Shown here in pieces: positions 1 to 10,254 of a DNA stretch of 20,595 nucleotides. How positions within the stretch are numbered: position 1 is the stretch's first letter; every line of letters starts with the position of its first letter. The position numbers were made by a program, and so were the translations under genes. The DNA is from Oppiella nova (taxonomy: Eukaryota > Arthropoda > Arachnida > Sarcoptiformes > Oppiidae): contig CAJPVJ010000771.1 in NCBI GenBank assembly GCA_905397405.1, positions 1 to 20,595 of the forward strand. Reading direction: 5' to 3'. Under the pieces are notes generated by a model. It did not search any database and had not been told where the DNA came from. It worked only from the letters and a program-made list of their open reading frames with translations.

Positions 1-942
1 AGTGGCAAATTAATTACATTGCTGAGATAAATCAATCTAAAAATGTCAATTTTTGGCTTTTAAACAATTATTAAAAATCAATGAAGTAAAATTTCGACAA
101 ATCCAGAAATTACTTTTCTTGGAATGACCTCGCGCATCATTTCCAAAAATCAGAACTTAAAAATATTGTAGTTTTTGAGATCTAAGCAATGTGTTGTAGC
201 TACCGTTCCCTTAAGATTTAGGGAAAAGTTGGCATACGAGTATATTCGTGCCAAAGTTGCAAAAAATTTTGTTTTAATCTAGCTCAATTCTAACCCATAG
301 TTAATTTAATACAACGATTAACAACCCTTTTGGCGCAGCTTTTATGATAACAGTTGTGATATTACAGTACTGGCCCTTTAGATGTGGAGAGTTGGGGAGC
401 TCTCTGATTCAATTCAAGTAAAATATGGGGCATTCATTTATAACACCATCATTTGATTCTAATAAAGAACACTGTTGAAACCGGCCTAAGCTGGCAACCG
501 GTATATTATGATTAAATGTTATAGTACTTTTAACAAAGAGACAGAATATACAAATTAAATTCTCCTGTGACCTTGGGTTCAGCTGCAGTGACCACTTTTG
601 TCGGAAAATTTGGAAAAAGTTCTGGAGATTAGTCTTAATCTCAGATCTATTAAGTTTGACTTTTAGTATAATTTTGATTATTACTGTATTTTAAGTTATT
701 TTCTTAGACTTGATTTGTATATATATTTATTTTATAACTGTATGGAAAACTACTAATGTTTTATATCTAAGGTTTAGAATTGTATTAATAATTATTTTAT
801 GTAAATTTAAAGGTCTAACACTTTTATAACTTAGACCTGAATATTGTATTTAAGAGATACTTATTTGTATGCTTTAAAAGTCTTATTCTGGACGCAGACC
901 TGAGCGGGTGCTGTGCGGACAACCGTCCGCAATATCGTTATA
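1..942. other. AT-rich gene-free stretch
   Basis: No open reading frame of note and no recognisable coding similarity on either strand. A small perfect hairpin sits at 914-931 (7-bp stem TGCGGAC/GTCCGCA, loop AACC), and an AATAAA occurs at 461-466. Neither can be tied to a gene. The last two bases (TA, 941-942) are the left target-site copy of the fold-back element that follows. Confidence 0.6.
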
Positions 943-1360
943 CAGTATCTATAATGAAGATTTGTATTGAGTGAAAGCGGGGGATTGATAACGAAGCACT
1001 ATTTCTTATACGGATTAAAAAGATAAGCATCGGAACTCAAAAGTATAGGCATGGGCTAAAAGTATAAACCATAAAATAATTAATTTTATTATTTTCAAAT
1101 TAGCTTACAAATATTGCAATTTGGGCGCAATTAATAAATTAATTTTAAATTAAATGCCGTTCCTCATATTAATTGCGTCCAAATTGCAATATTTGTAAGC
1201 TAATTTGAAAATAATAAAATTAATTATTTTATGGTTTATACTTTTAGCCCATGCCTATACTTTTGAGTTCCGATGCTTATCTTTTTAATCCGTATAAGAA
1301 ATAGTGCTTCGTTATCAATCCCCCGCTTTCACTCCATGCAAATCTTCATTATAGATACTG
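943..1360. mobile_element. Fold-back Tc1/mariner-type MITE with ~194-bp inverted arms
   Basis: The left arm 943-1136 and right arm 1167-1360 are reverse complements of equal length. I find three mismatches and no gaps, around a 30-base loop. The ends read CAGTATCTATAATG inwards from both sides and are flanked by TA (941-942 and 1361-1362). A TA target duplication and CAGT-type termini are typical of Tc1/mariner elements. There is no transposase reading frame, so it is non-autonomous. The high arm identity suggests it is young or kept homogeneous. A transcript crossing it would fold into a hairpin of nearly 200 bp. Confidence 0.85.
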
Positions 1361-1487
1361 TATTGTAAATAAAATTTATGTTTCTATTTGTTATCTAAAG
1401 TGTAGTTCCTCTCAGACTTAGTAGTATTTAGTCGACTCCTACGAGAAATGTTGAGTGAATGTGTGGTAGGACTTCCAGCGCACCGGT

Positions 1488-1605
1488 AGTCTGCCCCACT
1501 GCCACTCCAACAGGCGCCCAACGTGGGGCTCGAACCCACGACCTGAGGATTAAGAGTCTCATGATGTAGTCCTGTAGTCCGCCCCACTGCCACTGCCACT
1601 CCAAA
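1488..1605 (-). pseudogene. tRNA-Lys(CTT)-derived pseudogene or SINE fragment
   Basis: On the minus strand, about 1515-1562 reads as the anticodon arm (GAGACTCTTAATC, anticodon CTT at 1554-1552), T arm (GTGGGTTCGAGCCCCAC) and 3' acceptor strand of a tRNA-Lys. The B box GGTTCGAGCC is intact. The 5' half is not tRNA-like: the D arm and A box are missing and replaced by a GGAGTGGCAGTGGGGCGGACTAC segment. A copy of that segment also lies on the other side of the tRNA part (1488-1511 and 1576-1604 on the plus strand). The acceptor stem cannot pair, so this is not a working tRNA. It is either a rearranged tRNA copy or a tRNA-derived SINE fragment. Confidence 0.6.
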
Positions 1606-3163
1606 TCTGTTATTATAGATATGGAAATGTGATACTGTATGTCAATTTAGTAAGTAATTTTACATTGAATACGATGGTTAACTAAAAATCTTACCAAACA
1701 AAATAATAATGCTAATTATACAAGTTTAGTGTAATAAAATGTAAAAAATCAATTTGAATGTATAATTATACCAATACTATAATACTTTAGTATGAATGCT
1801 AATAATATGAATACATTGGTAGTAATGATGGGAATGTGAAACAAATGAGCATTAAATGAAATGGTGATAGGATTTGTTGGAGAGCTATATTGGACTCTAT
1901 TTGTTGGCAATTGTTTTGGTATTTAATGTTTGAGTGTTTCAACAATTCTTAAGTCAATAATTGTGATGAAAAGCCTAAGACTAAAGACTAAAGTTAGAGC
2001 TCTTTTCCAGTCGAGTGAAGACAAATGAGTCTTTTTAAATGGATGGCAACTACTGTACGCCTGTATGGCTCGCATGCCAGTGCTCTACATCACTACATCC
2101 ACACATATTTCACTCACTTTTATACTCCTTATGCTCCTTATACTGGTTATAGTCTGAAAGCACATACAAGTCATACATGCCATACATCCCATACAAGCCA
2201 TCGATTACACCATTACCCACACAATCAAATCACATATAATGCACTCTAAACTAGTCTATACAGTACAGTACAGTACACTAACTCAGTTACCTTAGTTTGG
2301 GTGCAAAACTATTCTAATCTATATTTCATTTATATGGTTATTGACACTACGGTTATAGCATAGCATTTGTCAATTATAAAGCCATCCACTTATGCAATAC
2401 ACCACTTGCACTCCACTATCACGTACTAGTTATAGTTAATTCACCAAATTGATAAGTCACTAATCAAATGTCACCCAAAATGCATTTATATCCACTAATC
2501 ATCAAACAGTAGAGATCTACTGTATAGAGTGGTCTAATAGAAAGTTCTTAAATATTTCATTTGTATTATAATTTGTTGTATAATATTATAACCAAAGCAA
2601 TTATAATTTGTTTACTAAATCTTAAGGTAAGTTACTGCATTATAAGCCCAAGAAATAATTGTTCATTTACACTTTAGTCAATATAATTATCTTAACACCA
2701 AGAAGATCTATAATTGTTTAAAATATTGTGTCACTTGAATGATTATTAAAATCTTAATTTTCTCTAATAAAAATCATCAATTATCTGATACTATAGAAAA
2801 TTTATTAAGCTTTCAATTCACTACTATTTATTTATCTACCTTTACATGTATTGTTTAAAATTGAAAGTGAATAAGTTATAGTTATTTATTTTAGAAATAT
2901 ATTGACACCTTATAAGTATACTCTAGTTTTTGAATGTGTTTTTATTATAAATAATCCAGACCATTTGTGAACTAAGTAAGTATTATTTCATTGTAGTTGC
3001 ATCCCTTGAATAGACACTTGACTGTATAGCTAATGTGTTGTAATGGTAAAACAGCATCATTTTTTGTTAACAACCAGTGTGAAAAACTTGCCTTGAACAT
3101 TTAAGGTTTACAGACATAGTTTAACTGACCAGTGGCAATTATGGTGGGTTTACGACTAACGAG
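1606..3163. other. AT-rich gene-free stretch
   Basis: No credible coding region. The open frame at 2025-2249 is low-complexity, rich in H, T, S and Y, and comes from degenerate CATAC repeats at about 2161-2200. Three ACAGT pentamers occur at 2260-2274. The final eight bases (CTAACGAG, 3156-3163) look like a decayed target-site copy of the next element. Confidence 0.55.
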
Positions 3164-4080
3164 CAGACTGACCAACTGTACAGTATTGGGGTGTACAGTG
3201 CACTATTTAGGGTATTTGTACAGTGTGTTTTAAAATCGAAATAGTGTACAGTTGTTTTATTGTTTTATTGTCAATCTGGCCAAAAATTGTCTATATTCAA
3301 TATAAAATATTATACAAAAGTCTACTTCACTGTAGGTTAAAACATGTAAAACATATAAAACATTTTAATATATTGATATACTGTAGGCGCAAAAATATAG
3401 GCTAGTTTTGGCCAGATTGACAATAAAACAACTGTACAATGAATGTACACTATTTGTGAAATATATAAAAATATCTACACATATCATACCTTTACAAAAA
3501 CAATAATAACTTTCATTTTAAATTAAAAATCTGTTTGAAAATACTGTACATTATTAGAGTGCTCAGTACATAGTTTACTATGTTTTAAAAATAGTGTACA
3601 TTCAATCTAGTATTCATTAATATACTTGTTACGATTTTAAAATAAATATTGTACTATATTACATTTCTAATTTTATTGTTTAAATAGTGTACATATAATG
3701 TAATTTTAATGGTAACAGTTTGGAACAATTAAAAAATTTGCATTAATATGTAAAATAGGGTAAATTGAATGTTAACTATTTAAAAATAAAATAATATAAT
3801 ATAAAATATATAATATTAAAAAATAGAACAATTTAAAAATCTATTGAATTAGTTAAAAGTTTATAAGAATATGTATTTAATAAATAAAATTAACGTAATT
3901 TAACAATAAGACAAAATAATAATTTTTATTGTCGATTAAATTTTATTATAAATTTTACATTAAAGAGATCAATTCTCAAAAATATTGTAATTCAAATCCA
4001 CGATAAAAATTGGTGTACATTAGTGGTACAATATTTTAGTTTTTTGTACATTATTTTAAAAATCAGAGTTGGTCAGTCTG
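3164..4080. mobile_element. hAT-like non-autonomous transposon (917 bp)
   Basis: The ends are a perfect 14-bp inverted repeat, CAGACTGACCAACT (3164-3177) and its complement (4067-4080). The 8-base flanks CTAACGAG (3156-3163) and TTAACCAG (4081-4088) match at 6 of 8 positions and both fit the hAT target pattern nTnnnnAn, so they look like a decayed 8-bp duplication. The interior is very AT-rich and has about ten scattered TGTACA motifs, several as ATAGTGTACA, which may be sub-terminal transposase-binding repeats. No transposase frame is present. A second small element is nested at 3249-3434. The hAT assignment is inferred from termini and flank only. Confidence 0.6.
3249..3434. mobile_element. 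Nested Tc1/mariner-type MITE (~186 bp)
   Basis: The terminal inverted repeat starts CAGTTGTTTTATTG and runs about 37 bp (left) and 29 bp (right) inwards to TGGCCAAAA. The left arm differs by an 8-base tandem duplication (TTTTATTG). TA dinucleotides flank both ends (3247-3248, 3435-3436). Removing the element with one TA restores ATAGTGTACAATGAATG, which resembles other ATAGTGTACA copies in the host element, so it inserted into one of that element's internal repeats. No coding capacity. Confidence 0.75.
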
Positions 4081-4234
4081 TTAACCAGTAAGAATCCATG
4101 TTTAATAAAAATGATAATAAATATAATATATTATAATTCATAAACGTCAGTAGTTTTAAATAGAAATGGATTCATATTGAATTATTAAAGTAACGATATC
4201 AAATATAAATATAATTTATTATATGAGTTAGTAA

Positions 4235-4870
4235 CAGCGCGACCAGATCCCAAGTATTTGACTTGACATTGAAGTATTTGGGGTGTTTGTCAAGTGACAA
4301 GGCAATGGGTAATACTTGACATTATAATGTATGATACTGATATGAACATGAATGATACTGTAATATTTTTATTAAATTTTAATTTTTATAATTAACTTGA
4401 AAAACAAAGAATATTATGAATTTCTGTTTAATTTTTTCAATTTATTGATAGTTATATTAATTTTGATAATAATAAAGTATGCAGAAATAATCTCTATTGT
4501 CCAGATTAATACTGGTAAATAATTCGACAAGAATTGGTGCTTAAAATAAAGTACCAATTAATAATAAATTTTAAATTGGGGAAATGGCACTTAATTATAG
4601 AAAACTAAGACAATTTTAAAAGGAATATTTTCCCAATTACTTAAATATTTAGGTTTAATTTAACAAGTTTAGTTTTTTAACTTAAAACATTTTTAATAAC
4701 TTATTTCAGCATAATTTTAAGTTAATGTCATATTAAATAGTGTTATAACTATTATAAAAGCATAATTTAATTGTATTTTGCAAACAAAACTTGTCAAGTA
4801 TTTGTCAAGTATTTTTTGAAGAATTTATTCAAAAATACAAGTATTTTCGATTTTGGATCTGGTCACACTG
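4235..4870. mobile_element. hAT-like MITE (636 bp) with perfect 8-bp target duplication
   Basis: The termini are CAGCGCGACCAGATCC (4235-4250) and the complement of CAGTGTGACCAGATCC (4855-4870), matching at 14 of 16 positions. The element is flanked by identical GTTAGTAA octamers (4227-4234 and 4871-4878), which fit the hAT nTnnnnAn pattern. AAGTATTTG and related CTTGACAAATACTT motifs cluster within about 80 bp of both ends, as expected for sub-terminal transposase-binding repeats. The centre is AT-rich and non-coding. Confidence 0.8.
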
Positions 4871-4878
4871 GTTAGTAA

Positions 4879-6075
4879 TTAGTTTTCACAATACAAATGA
4901 AGTTAAATTTATTGAATTTACATTAGACTATGTGCTTTGCAAGTGTTTAATCATTTGAATCATTTATTTTATAATTGACTTAATACAAGCACAATTATGT
5001 TGAAATACTTAGAGATGACTTTATATTTATATTTTCTGATACAAGACTTTAAATTTAAATTAAAAAGTTAATAATTTAACGAACAATTGCAGGATATTTG
5101 AAATAATTTGCTGTGATTTAAGTTAAATAATTTTAACATATTATTTAAGTAATGCTTTATAAATATTTTTATCTGATGACCAACTATTTCAAATTTTAAT
5201 TTGTTGTTCATCGTTAAATATTTAATAGATATTTACGGTTAAATGTTAAATATTTAAATATAGAAGTGACTAAGAATGACCACAAATGACCAGAAATGAT
5301 CCACATACAATTCAGTTGATGATTGTGCGTTTTGTACATAAGAGATGTCAGTCATCTAATAATAAGCATACGATTGTGAATTGGTGTAGCAGTGATGTGT
5401 TAGCCCCATTTATACACACTTATTGTGTGAGTGATGTATGTAATGGTATGAGTAGTGCATGTTTACAGTGAATGATAGCGAGAGTCAGTGAAATGCATGC
5501 AATCGTCGTACGTATTGACTGTTGATTGCATAGACAGTGTCAGTGAAAGTGCTTACCGTTCAGTAACGGTATTCATATCACAGTCATATACCTGTGTCTA
5601 TGTATTGCTTATGATTTGAATTGTGAAGTAATTAAATAATTAATTATATCACAAATACATATTTGCCATCACATCGACTACATTGAAGCCAATTCATTGA
5701 ATCCATCGTTGCATTGGAGTATTGGTAACAATTGTATTGTTATTATTGTTATTATTGTTAGTCCTCTTATACCGTACGGTTGGTTACGTTAAGTGTTTCA
5801 TATTAATATGTATTATAGTTATTATAGTTATTATAGTTATGGCACCGAATCATATGAATGTATGAATATATATCAATATAATGTTGGTGCTAAATATAGT
5901 AGAATATAGATCTAATAAGTAACCTAGTACAATTAAGTATTTGTATGCATATACAGTATACTGTAGTGGTGTAGCAGAAGTTCATATATCTATAGACTAA
6001 GACATTTGATGGCAATTGTGTGCTAATTGTGTCTGTTTTGTGTGTTTTGGTCATACAGTAGAGGACAAGAGGACA
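4879..6075. other. Gene-free spacer and probable NOP9 upstream region
   Basis: No coding region is supported. Small structures towards the right end may belong to the NOP9 promoter or 5' UTR: a hairpin TACCGTT/AACGGTA at 5554-5571, a perfect palindrome ACCGTACGGT at 5771-5780, and three tandem copies of ATTATAGTT at 5812-5838. I see no clear TATA box or initiator that fixes a transcription start. Confidence 0.45.
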
Positions 6076-9000
6076 ATGAGTTGGGCCAACACTAAGAAGA
6101 GACCGTCGAGTTCGTCGTCTCAAGGAAGGGATGGCAGGGATGGGACGGGTAGTAGCGGTAGTGGGAGTGGAGGACAGGGACGGGAAGGGCGGTCGCGGTC
6201 GCCGACGCACTCGCGCAACGGCCGCACCAACTCTGCCGATGAGTGGCACCGCTCGTCGTCATCGCCTCGACAACCACTGGGTTCGGGTCCACCCGTGTCT
6301 CCACTGCTGGTCAGACGCAGTCCCTCTCCCAACCACTACTACGACTTCGACTACTTCATGAGGATGTCCAACAGGATTCACGACGACTTCCGTGATGACC
6401 ACGACCGAGGCAAGTGTCAACACACCCTCCCGACCAATACAGTCGGAGGGGACTGTCCATCAATACAGTCTTTGCTTTTATTTGTAGACTTCGGTACTTA
6501 ACTGACGTATGTTTGAGCGAAATACTCATATAACATATAATTTTGAACTATTTTTCAATGCCTTTCTATATCTTCGCATCTCTAATTTCAATCGATATTA
6601 AAGTTAAACCATTGAAAGTGAATGCCTTACACAGTGCTGTCAGTACTGTCATCACAATAATATACAAATGTGTAAATGTAGGCCAATTGTGTGATATTAT
6701 TATTATTATTATTGATATTAAGGTCGTGTATAGAATAAGTTGTGACATATTCAGCAGTGCTGACAAGTTTTTCATTTAATGTCTTAGTACTGTAGTTGAT
6801 ATTATTTTAATGAGATATAAGTTTGGGTCGATATTTGTCGGTAGAAGTAGTGTTGACTCGCAAATGAACACAATATAAGTAAATTTACGGTTTATTCATC
6901 GATGTTTATAAAAAACTTTTTATACATTGAAATAGAGTTTGATGTGACCAACAAATGACAATTACTGTGTACACTGTACAGTAACTGTATGGTAGTACTG
7001 ACCGGTATAATCCTTAAAATATAAAATGGTGAGAATTACGGTAACAATTGTTGCAATGGTTGAGATAGTTGAGAGCTAAGTCTAATAGGTACAAGAGTTG
7101 CATATTTGGATGCACTACACAAATGCATTGATTGACCGATAAATTAATAAATATTTTAGAATTTTTTTTAATTTTCAGATTCACTAAACGACTGCCTATT
7201 TATTGATCGTATCGTACAATTAGCCACTCATTGACGGCATATTTATTCATTAGTTATTTCAACCGATTATTAAGAATAATATATTTGAACTAAATTTTTC
7301 TGGAGTTTAATAAACTATTAACAAATTGATACAATTATCGGAAACATAGCGTACCATATATTTATTTTAAAAAAGGTTTTATTAAAGGAAAGTTTTGAAT
7401 ATATTAATTAAGGATAAAAAAGTTTGTTAATCAATGCCATTACTATTAGAGTTATGGTTTAATTAATTGTTACTTTATTACTGTGAATACAAGCGACAAA
7501 TTGAGCTAATATTAGATAAATTGTTGAGTACCGGTAAATGTTGATTGAAACCTAAATTGATATACAGTACAGTACAGTACAGTACAGTACAGTACGGTGC
7601 ATTTACTGTACTACATGAGTGTATGTTGTATGGAAATGGATGAATGAATGAATTGACTAATTGATAGATTGACTAATTGTTTGACAGAACTGTTCAGCGA
7701 AAGCATTTGCAACAGTATTAGTGGACAGGAAGTGGTGTTGTCTCAACACAAGCACTCGAGTCTATGTATACAATGGCTGATTGAGAACACGGGCAACACT
7801 GAACTGATCCGAAAGTTGGCCGAAAGGATATGTGTGTCGACCATATCATTGGACTATATGATGAATCAGAGCAGTAGTTGCGTCCTTCAGGCCCTCATTG
7901 AGGCCACACTCAAGATATTGTCCAAAGAGAGCTCTCACGGCTCAGGCACTTCGGGCGGCGGGCAGAGTGAGCGCAACATGAAGTGGAGCACCCATTGGTT
8001 GCATGACATCGGAAAGTTCATAGTCCAGCACATGAACGAGTTGCTCGAAGACACCAACGGCTCTCATGTCATGATCACCACACTGGAGGCTATGGGTGGC
8101 ATAAGAGTGGGCCGGCACTGGAGCCGAAAGACTATGGGTTTCGGAATGAAGACAAACATTCACTCGGAGATAGAGAAGGATGTGATAATGAAAGAGCTGC
8201 CCCTGGCGTTCAAGCATTTGCTCAAACGGTTTGCCAAAGTGCTGGTGTTGGAGCGCCCGGACCGGGAGCTGAAGGAGATAATTCTGGGCAAAGCCACCTC
8301 TTTGGTGCAGTACCTGTTGTTTGTGTTGAAGGTGCGCTACCCAGAGCTGTGTCAGCTGGTGGTGCGCCGGTTGGTTGAGATAGTATTTCTGGACGACGAG
8401 AGCAAGTTCGCGATCACGACGTCGTCGGTGTCGGCCTACTTGGTGGAGGCGGTGATCCTGGTGTCGAACGAGCACCGACTGTCGCGCATATGGACCAAAC
8501 ACCTGAAGGGCAACCTGAAGGCGATGTGGAAGCACGACATCGCCAACTTCATTGTCCAGCGCCTCATCGACGCCGCACAGCAGCAGACATTAGTAAGACC
8601 TCATAATTGCCTACTCTTCCACCTATTGTCTTATTATTGCTATTATTGTCTCCACTGCTGTCCACTCAATGTCCACTCATTCAAGCAAATTATTATTCAT
8701 TATAATTACAATATTATTATTATTATTATGATTATTGTGTTTGTTCTTCACATTCACTCACAATCTTGTCATTTGATTCACATCTCGAGAGATTTATTAA
8801 CAATCAGTTCAGTCACAGCATTTGTCCCCAAAATTAAGACAAGTATTTGTCAATTGTTTTGCATTTAGTTCTCAGATATCTGTGAAGAACTGTTTCCGAG
8901 TTTGGATTCAATATTCCGTAACAATAGGCCCGGTATTGGTGTTTGCCTTTCAAAGGCGTGTCAGAAGTTTGGTCCGTCTCAGCACGACTTCATTCATGTA

Positions 9001-9788
9001 ATTGTCGACCAATTGATCCATTGATGTGTTGATGTGGCGACTGACGACAGGTGTTTGTCGCTGTTGTCAGTGGTCATGTCAATAGACATATGATGTGATG
9101 GTATACAGTATGTGATGCAGTAATGATATTATGTGTGATGTAGGCGCTGATGAAGTCATACCACTGTTTCGAGCCAAAGGAGCGTCAAATACAATTAGTG
9201 CCACTAATGCTGTTCGGCGAGCAGACGGGGACAGGGCGTCCGGGAGGACAGCAACAGCAGCACAGTTACGGCGCCCACCAGAAGCAGGACATCTGGCTTC
9301 ACGGCTCACTGATGTTGCAGTACATCTTCGGCTTCGATGATCCCTACAAAGTGACCAAAAGTCTGTTAGCTCTCGAGCCCAGAGAGATCGTGTCGGTGGC
9401 CAACGACAAGAGTGGCAGTCATGTGATCGAGACGTTCCTTCATAGCCAGACAGTGGCGCCTAAACACAAGGCACAGCTCATTGACCGCCTCCGGGGCTCA
9501 TACGTCGATATGGCTAACGATCGGTTCGGCTCAAGGATTGTTGATCACGTGTTGGCCACCGTTGACTTCAAGCTCAAGACTAGTATTATGGATGAGTTGG
9601 TGGCTAAGGAGTCGCATCTAAACAGCACCCGTAATGGCTATTATTTGGGCAAAAAGGCCGGACTTTTTCACTACAAGAACCGGAACGACGACTGGAAAGA
9701 GGAGGAGAAAAGTCGAGTCAAACGGCGCCGAGAAATGGAAGATATCTTCTATTGCGAGCCCAGAATGAGAGTACAGAGACTCAAGTGA
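6076..9788 (+). CDS. NOP9: Nucleolar protein 9 (Pumilio-like RNA-binding protein)
   Basis: The family binds pre-18S rRNA and is needed for small-subunit ribosome biogenesis in the nucleolus. Exons: 6076-6409, 7688-8592, 8869-8997 and 9144-9788, giving 670 residues (human NOP9 is about 636). Residues 1-90 are a low-complexity S/G/R-rich tail, followed by the family-like YFMRMSNRIHDDF. Degenerate Pumilio repeats follow: GQEVVLSQHKHSSLCIQWLI, NGSHVMITTLE (exon 2), then KSGSHVIETFL (~546) and DRFGSRIVDHVL (~581) in exon 4. The family-typical C-terminus is YYLGKKAGLFHYKNRNDDWK, then a basic KRRRE tail. The start chosen is the ATG in ACAATGAGT; an in-frame ATG lies 60 bases upstream at 6016. Intron 1 uses a GC donor (AG|GCAAGT at 6410), which is needed to form the split Glu codon. 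Introns 2 and 3 are GT-AG, phase 0. The intron 3 donor (CAT|GTAATT) is weak. The gene converges on LSM14. Confidence 0.9.
6410..7687 (+). other. NOP9 intron 1, long GC-AG intron
   Basis: At 1,278 bp this is the longest intron in the window. It contains no recognisable exon or RNA gene, and the protein reads straight across it (DDHDR-E-LFSES), so no exon appears to be missing. Its sequence is AT-rich, with an ATT trinucleotide run near 6695-6715 and an ACAGT array at 7564-7593. The donor is GC and the acceptor is TTGACAG ending at 7687. Confidence 0.7.
7564..7593. repeat. ACAGT pentanucleotide microsatellite, six perfect copies
   Basis: Six head-to-tail ACAGT units, followed by a degenerate ACGGT, lie about 95 bp upstream of the NOP9 exon 2 acceptor. 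The same pentamer recurs at 2260-2274 (three copies) and, on the other strand, at 12668-12687 (four ACTGT copies). Confidence 0.9.
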
Positions 9789-10254
9789 TGGTCGACTGAC
9801 TGGTTGTCCCATTGTTTTCAACTTTTCGCACTCTTTTTTATCAATCTATCAAATGGTTATAAGACTTGTGTTAAATATATTATTAAAGTATATTTAAATA
9901 TTATTATTATTATTGAATTTAATTCAAAAATATTTAATTTGAAAAAATGTCACTAATTTTGCAATATTTGACAACAAATACAATACAGAGAGATGTGTTT
10001 GGATTTGACATGTTTTTGATGTATTGAAAGATTTATTCAAATATCAATTAAAGAATATGTTTTGTTAGTTAAATACGTGATTGCCTTCAATTGTGTTCAA
10101 TTTAGAGGTCATACAGTCTTAGAGTTTTTGGTAATACAAATGAAGAGCGACTTATTTATTAAATCATTTAATTTCATACAAATAAAGGACTTTCTAGTAT
10201 TTTCATCAAATAAAACTCCACTCAGGTATTCATTTCAAGAGCTGTGCTGTGCTT
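9789..10254. other. NOP9 and LSM14 3' untranslated regions
   Basis: This 466-bp AT-rich gap lies between two convergent stop codons. An ATTAAA at 9882-9887 (+), about 95 bases past the NOP9 stop, is a plausible poly(A) signal. On the minus strand, AATAAA at 10160-10155 and at 10037-10032 are candidates for LSM14. No coding region is seen. Confidence 0.5.

Noticed and set aside
1515-1590. Functional tRNA-Lys gene
   Set aside because: The D arm and A box are absent and the acceptor stem cannot pair.
2025-2249. Open frame of 74 codons rich in His, Thr, Ser and Tyr
   Set aside because: Arises from degenerate CATAC-type repeats in a gene-free AT-rich region, with no similarity and no splice context.
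6016-6075. Upstream in-frame NOP9 start
   Set aside because: The added 20 residues are Cys/Val-rich and unlike the family; kept only as an alternative.
7942-8535. Long minus-strand open frame (197 codons)
   Set aside because: Lies wholly antisense to NOP9 exon 2, which has clear family similarity; its residue composition reflects the opposite strand.
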